64,000 bases of DNA from Caldinitratiruptor microaerophilus (GTDB lineage Bacteria > Bacillota > Sulfobacillia > Symbiobacteriales > ZC4RG38). The stretch covers positions 1,612,001-1,676,000 of the forward strand of contig NZ_AP025628.1 in NCBI RefSeq assembly GCF_025999835.1. Direction: 5' to 3'. The notes beneath the pieces were generated by a model that searched no databases, had not been told where the DNA came from, and worked only from the letters and a program-made list of their open reading frames with translations. The position numbers were made by a program, and so were the translations under genes. Below, one piece after another: positions 37,255 to 46,875 of this stretch; the first letter of the stretch is position 1; each line of letters starts with the position of its first letter.

Positions 37255-37888
37255 CCTGACAGCCAACGCGCCGGACGGTCCACAACGAATGTGTCCCTGG
37301 ACGGAGGGCCGGCGCAATCGTCGCGCTGGGAACGCCCCGGTCGGTACGTGCGGTACCGCCCGCGCTTTGCACCGGGTACGCTACGCAAGACGGTGCCCCT
37401 TCCGGGAGAACTTCGCTGGCGGCTCGGAAGCGCGCCGCCTGGGGTATGACGCGGCGCGCGTGTTCCTCCGCACGGTGCAAGCGGGGGAAGGAACCGGCCT
37501 GCTGGTGGTGGAGTACGGGAACAGGGAACGGCTGGGACGGGCGAAAACCCTCTTCCAGGAGATCCGGGATCCCAGGCTTTCCCTGGTCGACGCCCTCAGC
37601 TTCGCCATCATGCGAGAACTGGGGCTACGGCGCTGTTTCGCCTTCGACGATCATTTCCCACAGGCCGGGTTCGAGCCCGTGGCGTAGGGCTGTACCCGCT
37701 GCCTGCCGGCGGCGGACCCCTCGCCGTCCGAGCGGTGGCGGGATCCGCCCTGCACGGCCCGGCCCGGCGGAAAGTGAAAGACACTGCTCTCCGGCGATCG
37801 CCCTACAGGAGTTCAAGCACTTGCGCGCGAATGTACTACGGGTGGCGGCCACCGCGGACGATCCCTGCCGCCGCCCGGAGGCAGGTCT
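37255..37888. other. Intergenic stretch containing a PIN-domain remnant
   Basis: 634 bases between selD and the histidine kinase gene. Apart from the PIN-domain fragment (37289-37687), I see no gene, tRNA or riboswitch. 37690-37888 is GC-rich and presumably holds the two-component operon's promoter, which I could not define. Confidence 0.5.
37289..37687 (+). pseudogene. PIN-domain (VapC-type toxin) remnant
   Basis: An open frame of 132 codons. Its last half matches the end of PIN-domain ribonucleases: DPRLSLVDALSFAIMRELG, then CFAFDDHFPQAGF, carrying the late acidic active-site residues. The first third does not resemble a PIN domain; the opening strand with its first catalytic Asp is missing and no antitoxin gene is adjacent. 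Probably a decayed toxin gene whose 5' half was lost. Any product would lack the complete four-residue metal site. Confidence 0.6.
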
Positions 37889-39793
37889 GTGCGCCGGCGC
37901 AGCAGCATCCGCCTGAAACTCCTCGTCGCCATGCTTTCGCTCGGGCTCGTCCCGCTCGCCGCCGGAGCGGGCAGTCTCCTCCTGGGCTGGCAGGTCCTGA
38001 CCGGCACTGTCCGGGCGTCCGTCGCCCAGTTGCCGGTGGGGGCGGCGAACCGGATCGAGGAGCTCCTCTACTTCCGCTACGTCGACGTCGCCCACTACTC
38101 CCGGCTCCCGGTCGTGCTGGACCCGGAGGCGCGAGCCGCGCAGGGGCAGCTGTTCCAGCGCATCCTGCAGCTGTACCAGCCCTACGCCTGGCTCGGCCGG
38201 CTCAGCCCGGAAGGGGTGGTCCAGAGCGCCTCAGACCCCGGGTCGGTGGGAATGGACCTGGGAAGCCAGCCGTGGTTCCGGGCGGCCCGGGATGCAGCTC
38301 TCCGGGGAGGGCCGGCCGCCGAGCCGGCCGTGTCCGTGTCCGACGTGCACCCGCTGGTGCAGGGCGACCTGCAGCCGGTGGTCGGGTTCACCGCGCCCCT
38401 CTGGTCAACTGAAGGCGTCCTGACGGGGTTCGTCCACACCGAGGTCTCCATGGCCTTCGTGTCTCACCACGTCACCGCCGTGGACCCGGGACGGCACGGC
38501 AAGGTGCTCCTCATCGACCGCCAGGGCCGCATCCTCGCCGACCGTTCCGGCCCCCTCCCGGCCACCCTGCCCGATCCGGGTCTGCCCGACTGGGGAGTCG
38601 ATGCCAGGGGGTTCCGGCAGCTCGGGAGCGTGCGGCAGGCGCTGGCGGGCGAGAGCGGGGTGCTGCGGGAGCGGGTGGGCCGCCAGGACGTGATCGCCGG
38701 CTTCACTTCACTCCGCGGCTTCGGACCTTACCCGGGGCTCGGCTGGTCGCTGATCGTCCTCCTCCCCACCCACGAGGCCCTGGGAGCCGTCTTCACGCAG
38801 GCGCGCTTCACCGCCGCGATCCTGGGCGTGGGTCTCGTGCTGGTCATGGTCGTCTCGCTCCTCCTCGCGCGCCACCTGACCGCCCCCGTTCTCCGGCTGG
38901 TTCAGGTCTCGCGGAGCGTGGAGCAGGGCGACCTGCGGGACGATTTCCCGGCCTCCCGCAGTGGTGACGAACTGGCCGAACTCACGGAAAGCTTCCGCTC
39001 CATGGTCCGCGCCGTCGCCCGCAAGCAGGCCGAACTGCAGGAGGCCAACCGCCTGCAGTCCGAGTTCCTCACCAACGTCACGCACGAGTCCCGGACGCCG
39101 CTCACGGTGGTCCTCGCCCTGACGGAGATGCTCCTGGAGGAGATGGCGGGTCCGCTCGGGCCGCGCCAGCGGCACTACCTGGAGAACATCCAGGCCAACG
39201 CCCGGCGGGCGCTGGGGTGGATCAACGACCTCCTCGACCTGGCCCGGGCCCAGGCGGGCAAGATGGAGCTGAACGTCCGCCCCGTGAGGCTCCGTGAGGC
39301 TGTCGGACCCGTGCGCGAGGGGATCGTGCACCTGGCCCGGCAGAAGGAGATCCGCTACGCCGAGGACCTGCCCGAGGACCTCCCTCCGGTCATGGCCGAT
39401 CCCGATCGCCTGGGACAGATCCTCACGAACCTCCTGGGCAACGCCGTCAAGTTCACGCCCCCGGGCGGGCGGGTCACCCTGTCGGCGGGACCCGCCCGGG
39501 ACGGCTTCCTCGAGGTGCGGGTCCGCGACACGGGCATCGGCATCCCGCCGGAGGAGCGGGAGCGGATCTTCGACCAGTTCCACCAGGTCGACTCGTCACT
39601 CGCCAGACGCTACCCCGGCACCGGCATCGGGCTGGCGCTGGTGAAGCGCCTGGTCGAGTTGCACGGTGGAACCATCCGGGTCGAGAGCGAGCCCGGGCAG
39701 GGCTCCGAGTTCACGTTCACGCTGCCACTGGCGCCCGCCGGCGCGCCGGCCGTGACCCCCTCGCCCCTCCCGGCCACCGACCCGGGGAGGTGA
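37889..39793 (+). CDS. Membrane sensor histidine kinase (Cache-HAMP-HisKA-HATPase)
   Basis: 634 residues from GTG 37889. A first membrane helix (about 8-32) is followed by an outside sensing region of about 270 residues with a Cache/PDC-like pattern ([20 protein letters not shown]...[11 protein letters not shown]). A second helix lies at about 308-330, then HAMP (330-382), the H-box with His399 in [10 protein letters not shown], and an ATPase with N, G1 (DTGIGIP), F and G2 boxes. It autophosphorylates and passes phosphate to the response regulator encoded 6 bases downstream. The signal is unknown. The next operon downstream is a molybdoenzyme, a reasonable target. Confidence 0.92.
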   Translation: MRRRSSIRLKLLVAMLSLGLVPLAAGAGSLLLGWQVLTGTVRASVAQLPVGAANRIEELLYFRYVDVAHYSRLPVVLDPEARAAQGQLFQRILQLYQPYAWLGRLSPEGVVQSASDPGSVGMDLGSQPWFRAARDAALRGGPAAEPAVSVSDVHPLVQGDLQPVVGFTAPLWSTEGVLTGFVHTEVSMAFVSHHVTAVDPGRHGKVLLIDRQGRILADRSGPLPATLPDPGLPDWGVDARGFRQLGSVRQALAGESGVLRERVGRQDVIAGFTSLRGFGPYPGLGWSLIVLLPTHEALGAVFTQARFTAAILGVGLVLVMVVSLLLARHLTAPVLRLVQVSRSVEQGDLRDDFPASRSGDELAELTESFRSMVRAVARKQAELQEANRLQSEFLTNVTHESRTPLTVVLALTEMLLEEMAGPLGPRQRHYLENIQANARRALGWINDLLDLARAQAGKMELNVRPVRLREAVGPVREGIVHLARQKEIRYAEDLPEDLPPVMADPDRLGQILTNLLGNAVKFTPPGGRVTLSAGPARDGFLEVRVRDTGIGIPPEERERIFDQFHQVDSSLARRYPGTGIGLALVKRLVELHGGTIRVESEPGQGSEFTFTLPLAPAGAPAVTPSPLPATDPGR

Positions 39794-39799
39794 CAGTTC

Positions 39800-40507
39800 G
39801 TGCCGAAGCGCATCCTGGTGATCGACGACGACCCCCACATCCGGGAACTGGTGGCCGACCTCCTGCGGCTGGAGGGCTACCACGTGGAGACGGCCGGGGA
39901 CGGCGAGTCGGGCCTCGCCCTGGCCGCGACCCTGGCGCCGGACCTCATCGTCCTGGACCTCATGATGCCGGCGATGGACGGCTTCGAGGTCACGCGCCGG
40001 ATCCGCCGCCACTCGCAGGTCCCCATCGTGGTGCTGACGGTCCGTGACGCCGAACTGGACAAGCTCCAGGGGTTCACCCTTGGCGTGGACGACTACGTCA
40101 CCAAGCCGTTCAGCCCGCTGGAGCTCCTGATGCGCGTGAAGGCCGTCCTGCGCCGTGCCTCGCCGGCGCGGGCCGAGGAGCACGCGGCGGAGGTGGTCCA
40201 GTTCGGGGACGTCACCGTCGACCGCCTGACCCACCGCGTGCTCAAGGGCGGCCGGCTCATCCCCCTGACGACCGGCGAGTTCAACGTCCTGTGGGCGCTG
40301 GTGAGCCACCCGGGCCAGGTGCTGACCCGAGAGCAGGTGATGGAGCTGGCCTGGGGCCCCGACGCGGTGGGCGGTCCGGAGAGCGTGACGGTCCTGGTGT
40401 CCCGCATCCGGGAGAAGATCGAGGACGATCCTGCCTCCCCCCGCTGGATCCAGACCGTGCGCGGCGCCGGCTACCGCTTCGTCCCCCAGCCGCGGTCCCC
40501 CGCCTGA
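39800..40507 (+). CDS. OmpR/PhoB-family response regulator
   Basis: 235 residues. A receiver domain (about 1-120) with IDDD (acidic pocket), phospho-acceptor Asp in VLDLMMPAMDG and Lys in YVTKPF is joined to a C-terminal winged helix DNA-binding domain (about 135-230, LTTGEFNVLWALVSHPGQVLTR in short and GAGYRF). Cognate partner of the histidine kinase upstream. It ends before a good intrinsic terminator (40542-40561), separating it from the molybdoenzyme operon. Confidence 0.94.
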   Translation: MPKRILVIDDDPHIRELVADLLRLEGYHVETAGDGESGLALAATLAPDLIVLDLMMPAMDGFEVTRRIRRHSQVPIVVLTVRDAELDKLQGFTLGVDDYVTKPFSPLELLMRVKAVLRRASPARAEEHAAEVVQFGDVTVDRLTHRVLKGGRLIPLTTGEFNVLWALVSHPGQVLTREQVMELAWGPDAVGGPESVTVLVSRIREKIEDDPASPRWIQTVRGAGYRFVPQPRSPA

Positions 40508-40541
40508 CCGGCGCCCCGCACGACCTGTCGGACGCTCTTCC

Positions 40542-40561
40542 CGCCCGGGCTCGCCCGGGCG
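40542..40561 (+). terminator. Terminator after the two-component operon
   Basis: CGCCCGGG, loop CTCG, CCCGGGCG, followed by TCATTTGTCTCTCTT; 34 bases after the response-regulator stop. Confidence 0.8.
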
Positions 40562-40711
40562 TCATTTGTCTCTCTTGACTCAGTGGACGCACTTCGCTCT
40601 TTCCGTTGAGGCAGGGTTTGTGCGGGGTTCCGAATCCAGCAAGCCCGCTGCCCTATGCTGCCAGTAGGGCAAGCCCGTGACCATCGCTGCGCAGCACAGG
40701 GTGGGATCGCG

Positions 40712-43273
40712 ATGCCGGAAACCACGAACACCCGTGACAGCTCCCCACGCCTCACCCGCCGCCGCTTCCTCCGCTACATGGGCATCGCGGGTGCCGCAGC
40801 TGGGGCGGCCACGGTCCTGAGCACGTACGAGGGGTTCTTCCGGGTCAGCCGGGCGGCACCCGGCGCCCTCACCCCGACGGCGGAGTTCAAGACGGTGCGG
40901 ACGGTCTGCTCGCCCAACTGTACGGGAGCCTGCGGCATGCGGGCCTACGTGCGGGACGGGAAGGTCGTCAAGATCCGCCAGGCCGCCGACTTCCCGACCC
41001 CGGCGTACAACCCCCGGGGCTGCATGAAGGGGCTGTCGTTCATGCAGACCCTGTACGGCCCTGACCGCATCCGCAAGCCCCTGATGCGGGTGGGCGCCCG
41101 GGGCGAGAGGAAGTGGCGTGAGGTCAGCTGGGACGAGGCGCTGGATTTCATCGCCGCCAAGCTGAAGGAGATCATCCGGCGGGATGGCCCGCGCTCGATC
41201 TACTTCTTCCCGCAGCTCCCCGGGACCGGACCGGTTCAGAAAGGGTCGGCCACCCGCCTCGCCGCGCTCCTGGGCGCCTCCCACGGCACGTTCTACGACT
41301 TCAACGGCGACCTGCCGCTGTCGATGCCCATCACCTTCGGGGTGCAGTGCTCCGAACACGAGAGCAAGGACTGGGCGAACGCGCGCTGCCTCCTCCTCTT
41401 CGGGGCCAACCCGGTCGAGACCCGCATCCCGGACGCGCACTTCCTCATGGACGCGGTGGAGAAGGGCGCACCGCTGATCGTCTTCGACCCGACCTTCTCC
41501 CCCACCGCCGCCAAGGCGGACGTGTGGGTGCGCCTGCGCCCGGGCAGCGACGGCGCCGTCGCCCTGGCCATGGCCAACGTGATCCTGGCCGACGGCGCGG
41601 CGGACCTCGACTTCATGGCGGCCTACACCGACGCCCCTCTCCTCGTCCGGGCCGACACGCGAAAGCGGCTGCGCGAGGCGGACCTGGTGGCGGGCGGCTC
41701 GCCGGACCGCTTCGTGGTGTGGGACCAGGTCAAGGGTGGCCCCCACGCCGTCGGCACCGACCGCCTGGGCATCCCCCCCGGCACCCGGCCGGCGCTCGAG
41801 GGCACCTTCCGCGTGAAGCTGGCGAACGGCAACGAGGTCGAGGTCTCGCCCGGCTTCCAGCACGTGCTCAACGCCGTCCGCCGGTACACCCCCGAGAAGG
41901 CCGAGGAGCTGAGCGGGGTCCCGGCCGACACCATCCGCAAGGTCGCCCGCATCTACGCCTCCCACCGCCCCGGCGCCATCATCATGGGCGGCGCGACCAA
42001 CCACTGGTACCACGGGGACCTGGCCGGCAGGGCGCTCGCCTTGCTGACGGCGCTCACCGGGAACATCGGCAAGAGCGGCGGCGGCATCAGCATCTACGTG
42101 GGCCAGTACAAGCTCCGGTTCGACGTGTCGAAGTGGTGGTTCCCCGACGGGAAGCGGCCGAACTTCGTACCCCCCATGTACCTCATCGAGGGCCCCACCC
42201 CCACGATGAACCCGTCCATCAAGCTCCCCGAGAACGGCTTCAAGGCGATCCTCATCTCGCACAGCAACATGATGAACCAGTCGCCGAACCTGAACAAGCT
42301 CTGGTCGCGGCTGGAAAAGATGGACCTCATCGTGGTCATGGACTTCCAGATGACCCCCACCGCCGAACTGGCGGACGTCGTGCTCCCCGCCGCCTCGTGG
42401 TACGAGAAGTACGACCTCATCGCCTCGCCGCTGCACCCGCACCTGCAGCTCATGCAGCCGGCGATCGAGCCGGTGGGCGAGGCCCGGCCGGAGCTGTGGA
42501 TCTACCGCGAGTTGGCCCGTCGCCTGGACCCGGGGTTCGCGAAGTACTACGAGATGGACGAGGAAGCCATCATCCGGCTCATCCTCGAAACCGGCGGGCC
42601 CGAGATCGAGGGGATCACCCTCGAGGACCTCAAGAAGGGGCCGGTGCGCCTGCGCGTGCCGGACCCGGACGTGATGTTCTACGAGCAGATTCACGAGTTC
42701 AAGCCCTTCCCGACCCGGACGTACCCCTTCCCCCTCAGTGCCACCCAGACCTTCGTGAAGACCGGCCGGGCCGAGTTCTACAAGGAAGAGGACCGCTTCC
42801 TCGAATACGGCGAGGAGGTCCCGGTCTACAAGCCGCCGTTCCGAGCCAGCGGCGAGGATGCGGGCAAGTATCCGCTGGTCCTCCTCAGCCCCCACTCCCG
42901 GTGGCGGGTCCACTCCACCTACTCCAACCTGCCGTGGCTGAACGAGATCCACCCGCGGCCGGAGGTGCACATCCACCCGGACGACGCCCGGGCACGCGGC
43001 ATCCGCCACGGCGCCCTGGTGGAGCTCTTCAACGACCGCGGCCGTACCGTCCTCTGGGCGCGCGTGACCCGGAACGTGCCGCCGGGGACCCTGATCCTCT
43101 ACGAGGGCTGGTGGGCCCGCTACTTCGCCAGGGGCCGCGGCGTGAACGAGCTGACCACGAGCGCCATCAACCCGATCCACGAGATCTACTTCCTGCCCAA
43201 CGTGTGGTCGCCCGTCACCGCATGGAAGGAAGCGCTCTGCGACGTGCGTCCGGTCGAAGGGAGGTCTCTGTGA
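40712..43273 (+). CDS. Molybdopterin oxidoreductase catalytic subunit, type-II DMSO reductase-like
   Basis: 853 residues from ATG 40712, placing the Tat motif RRRFLRY at 16-22. C66, C70, C74 and C104 form the Fe-S motif near the cofactor. The stretch around D200 (NGDLPLSMPITFGVQ, then ESKDWANA and NPVETRIPDAHFL) resembles the type-II group that includes selenate, chlorate and dimethylsulfide enzymes, where Asp is the Mo ligand; D200 is the candidate. The partners, however, are a four-cluster Fe-S protein and an NrfD anchor, the Psr/Srd-type organisation, rather than the type-II heme subunit. Function is therefore open: an oxyanion such as selenate, chlorate, nitrate or arsenic, or a sulfur compound. 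Exported by Tat; expected quinol oxidase outside the membrane. Confidence 0.82.
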   Translation: MPETTNTRDSSPRLTRRRFLRYMGIAGAAAGAATVLSTYEGFFRVSRAAPGALTPTAEFKTVRTVCSPNCTGACGMRAYVRDGKVVKIRQAADFPTPAYNPRGCMKGLSFMQTLYGPDRIRKPLMRVGARGERKWREVSWDEALDFIAAKLKEIIRRDGPRSIYFFPQLPGTGPVQKGSATRLAALLGASHGTFYDFNGDLPLSMPITFGVQCSEHESKDWANARCLLLFGANPVETRIPDAHFLMDAVEKGAPLIVFDPTFSPTAAKADVWVRLRPGSDGAVALAMANVILADGAADLDFMAAYTDAPLLVRADTRKRLREADLVAGGSPDRFVVWDQVKGGPHAVGTDRLGIPPGTRPALEGTFRVKLANGNEVEVSPGFQHVLNAVRRYTPEKAEELSGVPADTIRKVARIYASHRPGAIIMGGATNHWYHGDLAGRALALLTALTGNIGKSGGGISIYVGQYKLRFDVSKWWFPDGKRPNFVPPMYLIEGPTPTMNPSIKLPENGFKAILISHSNMMNQSPNLNKLWSRLEKMDLIVVMDFQMTPTAELADVVLPAASWYEKYDLIASPLHPHLQLMQPAIEPVGEARPELWIYRELARRLDPGFAKYYEMDEEAIIRLILETGGPEIEGITLEDLKKGPVRLRVPDPDVMFYEQIHEFKPFPTRTYPFPLSATQTFVKTGRAEFYKEEDRFLEYGEEVPVYKPPFRASGEDAGKYPLVLLSPHSRWRVHSTYSNLPWLNEIHPRPEVHIHPDDARARGIRHGALVELFNDRGRTVLWARVTRNVPPGTLILYEGWWARYFARGRGVNELTTSAINPIHEIYFLPNVWSPVTAWKEALCDVRPVEGRSL

Positions 43274-44013
43274 TGTCGGCTGTCACTGCTCCTTCCGCGC
43301 CCGGCACGGCGGCGCAGGCTCCCGCCGCCGGAAGGAAGCGCAAGCTCGGGATGGCCATCGACCTGGACCGGTGCCTGGGCTGCTGGGCCTGCGCCATCGC
43401 CTGCAAGGAGGAGAACAACATCCCGCTCGGGTTGTGGTGGAACCGGGTGCTCACGGCTGGCGGCGGGGATGACGACGTGGAGGAGCCCGAGGGGCTCGGC
43501 ATGGTCCTGGAGGGCCCGCTGACCGAGGGAGCCGGGGATCCCTTGCAGATGGGCTACCTGCCCCTCTCCTGCCAGCACTGCGAGGATCCGCCGTGCGCGA
43601 AGGTATGCCCGACCGGGGCCACGTACAAGCGAGACCAAGACGGGATCGTCCTCGTCGACTACGACAAGTGCATCGGCTGCCGCTACTGCATGGCGGCGTG
43701 CCCGTACGGCGTGCGCGTGTTCAACTGGGGCAAGGCGCGCCGGGTGCCGGACTTCGACTACGGCGAGGTGGCGGCGCGGCCGGCCGGCGTGGTGGAGAAG
43801 TGCACGTTCTGCGTCCACCTCGTCGACCGGGGCGAGCTGCCCGCCTGCGTGGCGGCCTGCCCGGGCCAGGCAAGGATCTTTGGCGACCTGAACGACCCGG
43901 ACAGCGCGGTCTCCCGGGCGATCGTGGCCAAGGGCGGCTTCCGGCTGCTGGAGGACAAGAACACCCGGCCGCAGGTCTTCTACCTCTCCTCGCGGAGGAG
44001 GCGGGTGCTGTGA
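43273..44013 (+). CDS. 4x[4Fe-4S] electron-transfer subunit (PsrB/SrdB/DmsB type)
   Basis: 246 residues; its ATG overlaps the catalytic gene's stop (TGATG), so translation is coupled. Cysteine groups CLGCWACAIAC, CQHCEDPPCAKVC, CIGCRYCMAAC, then CTFC...CVAAC bind four [4Fe-4S] clusters. An insertion (about residues 55-90) rich in Gly, Glu and Asp separates the first two groups. No membrane anchor, unlike the two Fe-S proteins at 1051 and 4216; the NrfD protein that follows provides it. Confidence 0.92.
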   Translation: MSAVTAPSAPGTAAQAPAAGRKRKLGMAIDLDRCLGCWACAIACKEENNIPLGLWWNRVLTAGGGDDDVEEPEGLGMVLEGPLTEGAGDPLQMGYLPLSCQHCEDPPCAKVCPTGATYKRDQDGIVLVDYDKCIGCRYCMAACPYGVRVFNWGKARRVPDFDYGEVAARPAGVVEKCTFCVHLVDRGELPACVAACPGQARIFGDLNDPDSAVSRAIVAKGGFRLLEDKNTRPQVFYLSSRRRRVL

Positions 44014-45239
44014 TGGCACGGCGCGCGTGGATGCTCTTCCTGGGAGCCCTGACCGCGGCGGGAATGGCGGCCTGGGCCTACCAGCTCGCCCGGGGGCTCA
44101 CCGTCACCGGACTGACCAACACGGTGAGCTGGGGGCTCTACATCATCGTGTTCATGTTCCTGGTCGGCCTGAGCGCCGGCGGGCTCATCGTCGCCGCAGG
44201 GGCTCAGCTCATGGGCGGGCGGCAGTACCGGCCGCTCGCGCCGGTGGCGGTCCTGGTCTCGGCAGTGTGCATCGCCCTGGCGGCACTCATGATCCTGCCC
44301 GATCTCGGCCGCCCGGACCGCGTGCTGCGGGTCCTCGTGTCGGCCCGGTGGTCGTCCCCCCTCGTGTGGGACGTCTACATCATCCTGACGTACCTCACGA
44401 TCTCGCTCGTGGACCTGTGGCTCCTCACCCGGCCCCACGAGGACGAGCGGGCGGTCAGCATCCTCTCCGCCTTCGCTTTGCCGGTCGCGGTCCTGGTGCA
44501 CTCGGTCACCGCCTGGATCTTCGGGCTCCTGCAGGCCCGGCCGTTCTGGAACTCGCCGCTCATGGCCCCGTTCTTCGTGTCCTCCGCCCTCGTCTCCGGC
44601 CTCTCCCTGGTGCTGCTGGTGGCCTTCGCGGCCCGCCGGTGGCTGGGCCTGCGGGTGGAGGACCCCGTCCGGGACGGGCTCGGCAAGCTCCTGGCCCTGT
44701 TCGTCGCCGTCGACCTCTACTTCCTCGGCAGCGAGGTCCTGACCACCGCGTACTCCGGTTCGGCCGACCACCAGGCGCAGCTGGACCTTCTCCTGCGCGG
44801 CCCGCTGGCCCCGTCCTTCTGGGTCGAGGTGGCGCTCGGCGTCTTCGCGTTCGTGGTGTTCGCGGCGCGCCGCACCCGCCTCTCCATCCCCTGGGCCGCC
44901 GCCGGCGCCGGTGCCGCCATCGCGGGCGTGTTCCTGAAGCGCGTCAACATCGTGATGGCGTCCATGATGCTGCCCCTCGTCCATCTGCCGCCGGGACTGA
45001 CCTCCGGCCGGCCTGCTACCCCGCCTGCCTCCATCTGGCGCACCGTCGGGCAGTACACCCCGACGTGGGTAGAGGTCGTGATCGTCCTCGGCCTGCTCGC
45101 CCTCGGGTCGCTCGTCGTCACGGCCGCCCTGCCGTGGGCCGTCCGGGCCGCGCGGGGTGGCGCGAAGGCCGTCGCGAAGCCGAGCGGTGGCCCCGTCCTA
45201 GCCTCGGCGTCGGACGGACGGGCTGCTCCCTCAAGGTAA
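44013..45239 (+). CDS. NrfD/PsrC-family membrane subunit
   Basis: 408 residues from ATG 44013, overlapping the preceding stop by one base. About ten membrane helices, with the family's NTVSWGLYIIVFMFLVGLSAGG start (given in part) and the quinol-site region AHSV-like HSVTAWIFGL. NrfD proteins bind no heme; they exchange electrons with menaquinol and may couple this to proton movement. It anchors the Fe-S and catalytic subunits encoded upstream, completing a three-subunit complex. No terminator was seen; the following 400 bases hold no known gene. Confidence 0.92.
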   Translation: MARRAWMLFLGALTAAGMAAWAYQLARGLTVTGLTNTVSWGLYIIVFMFLVGLSAGGLIVAAGAQLMGGRQYRPLAPVAVLVSAVCIALAALMILPDLGRPDRVLRVLVSARWSSPLVWDVYIILTYLTISLVDLWLLTRPHEDERAVSILSAFALPVAVLVHSVTAWIFGLLQARPFWNSPLMAPFFVSSALVSGLSLVLLVAFAARRWLGLRVEDPVRDGLGKLLALFVAVDLYFLGSEVLTTAYSGSADHQAQLDLLLRGPLAPSFWVEVALGVFAFVVFAARRTRLSIPWAAAGAGAAIAGVFLKRVNIVMASMMLPLVHLPPGLTSGRPATPPASIWRTVGQYTPTWVEVVIVLGLLALGSLVVTAALPWAVRAARGGAKAVAKPSGGPVLASASDGRAAPSR

Positions 45240-45644
45240 ACGTTTGGGCCGGCTCGTGTGACACGGGCGCCCTCCGGACAGGAAAGTCGTTCCCGACTCT
45301 CTTCAACGGACCGGAAGCACTCCCTGACAAGGGGCCTCGCAAACAGCCAGGGCGCCATGCCCGGGACCGCGGCAGAGAACGTGAAGGTGCAACAGAAGAA
45401 CCCCATCTGCACTCCCCGGCGAGCTATAGGAAAGTAATCGAGGAGGTCCGTGCAGATTTATAGAGAGGGCCAATGCTTAATCCCAGTATCCATTGACGTT
45501 TCCTATTGACAATGTCAATGGCTTGACGGGGGTGGCATTGGTATTGTCTATTGAAGGTGGGGGTTTCCCTTGACCCGTTCTGCGACAACGGGACGTCCCG
45601 AGGGGGGTCGTTCATCGTGTCGCAGCCGGACGTGAAGGGCCGAC
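45240..45644. other. Intergenic region upstream of the c-di-GMP/partner-switching cluster
   Basis: 405 bases with lower GC content than the preceding operon, marking a compositional border. No family gene is recognisable. A 17-codon frame starting GTG at about 45450 behind GAGGAGG ends at 45506 and is probably chance or a leader peptide. Palindrome at 45505-45519, next to a TTGACG -35-like hexamer (45523-45528). Confidence 0.45.
45505..45519. repeat. 7-bp palindrome upstream of the receiver gene
   Basis: ATTGACA, centre A, TGTCAAT. A partial further copy (CATTGAC) lies at 45491-45497. Candidate operator near the promoter of the cluster. Confidence 0.45.
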
Positions 45645-46016
45645 ATGCGGGTCTTGATCGCTGATGACGCGGCACTGGTGCGTCGGGCACTGGCAATCAT
45701 CTTGGAGGACCAGGGCCACGTGGTCGTGGAAGCGGGTACCGGCGGCGAAGCCGTGACCCGCTACTTCGCGAACCGGCCGGACCTGGTGCTGATGGACGTT
45801 GCGATGCCCGGAATGAATGGAGTCACGACTGCAGACCTCATCCGTCGTGAGGACGGACAAGCAAGGATCGTCTTCATCAGTGCGGTTGTCTCTGATGGGC
45901 TTGTGCGGGCTGCACAGCGTTTGGGAGCTCTGGGGGTGCTCCTGAAGCCACTGGATGTGGGGCAGCTCCACAAGTTTTTGGAGGTTGAAAACATACCAAT
46001 TCAGACGGAACTGTAA
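45645..46016 (+). CDS. Stand-alone receiver (CheY-like) protein
   Basis: 123 residues, just a receiver domain. Acidic pocket in LIADDAALVRR, phospho-acceptor Asp52 region in LVLMDVAMPGMNG, switch Ser in FISAVVSD and Lys in LLKPLD. No output domain, so it would act by protein contact, like CheY or Spo0F. It stands first in the c-di-GMP/partner-switching region, 96 bases before the EAL gene. A cognate kinase is not adjacent. Confidence 0.88.
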   Translation: MRVLIADDAALVRRALAIILEDQGHVVVEAGTGGEAVTRYFANRPDLVLMDVAMPGMNGVTTADLIRREDGQARIVFISAVVSDGLVRAAQRLGALGVLLKPLDVGQLHKFLEVENIPIQTEL

Positions 46017-46112
46017 GTTTTCGTCACATTTGTGGGGGAACAGGAACGGGGGCGACATCTCGTCCTGCGCGGCTGCTCGGCGCCGAACCGAAGCCCACGG
46101 GAGTGTCGCCTC

Positions 46113-46871
46113 ATGTCGAGTCGGGATGTTCGGCCCAGCGGGGACCTTCTGGGAGGTCGCACTGTAACAATCGCGTTCCAGCCCATCGTGGATATGTCGA
46201 ATGAAGACATATTCGGCTACGAGGTGCTGGTGCGCGACTCCGGCGGCAGTACCGGCGCCAACGGGCTCGTCCGTCAGGCTCTCGCCCGTGGCGAGATGAA
46301 CCGCCTGGACCGGCGGGTGCTCACCCTGTGCATTCGCCAGAGGACCGTCTGGGCCGGACTCCCGCTCTTCGTGAACATCGGCCCCCTTTCCCACCCGGAT
46401 GTTGACGTCATGGCCCGGGCTTACCGGCGGTGGGTCGTGGCTCACGGACTCGACCCTGCGCGGATCGTGTTCGAGATCAGCGAACGCGTGCCCATCGTCG
46501 GCGGCCCCGGGCTGGCCTGCGCGCGCGCTTTGCGGGCAGCCGGGTTCGGCATCGCCCTGGACGACGTCGGGACTGGCTTGTCGGGACTCGGCGCACTCAT
46601 CGAGGTGAGGCCTGATTACATCAAGGTCGACGGCACCATCACCCGGGCAACCGCCCAGGACCCCTGGGCACAGCAGGTCGTTGCAGGGCTCGTTTCGCTC
46701 GCGGCCAACGTGGGCATCCGGTTGATCGCCGAAGGGATCGAAACGGGGGAGCACTTGCGGGCCGTCATCCGCCTGGGCGTGCGATACGTCCAGGGCTACT
46801 ACCTGGGACGTCCCGTCGTGTACGCAGGCGACCCGACGCCGTTCACCGGCCGTGTCGGGGGCCTGCGGTGA
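46113..46871 (+). CDS. EAL-domain c-di-GMP phosphodiesterase
   Basis: 252 residues from ATG 46113, consisting of one EAL domain. Catalytic residues appear complete: E in GYEVLVR, N in FVNIG, E in FEISER, DD in LDDVGTGLSG, K in YIKVDG, E in AEGIET and Q in VQGYYLGRP. It should hydrolyse c-di-GMP to pGpG. No GGDEF or membrane domain. Its stop is 4 bases before a c-di-GMP-I riboswitch, so the enzyme that degrades c-di-GMP lies next to the RNA that senses it. Confidence 0.9.
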   Translation: MSSRDVRPSGDLLGGRTVTIAFQPIVDMSNEDIFGYEVLVRDSGGSTGANGLVRQALARGEMNRLDRRVLTLCIRQRTVWAGLPLFVNIGPLSHPDVDVMARAYRRWVVAHGLDPARIVFEISERVPIVGGPGLACARALRAAGFGIALDDVGTGLSGLGALIEVRPDYIKVDGTITRATAQDPWAQQVVAGLVSLAANVGIRLIAEGIETGEHLRAVIRLGVRYVQGYYLGRPVVYAGDPTPFTGRVGGLR

Positions 46872-46875
46872 CCGA

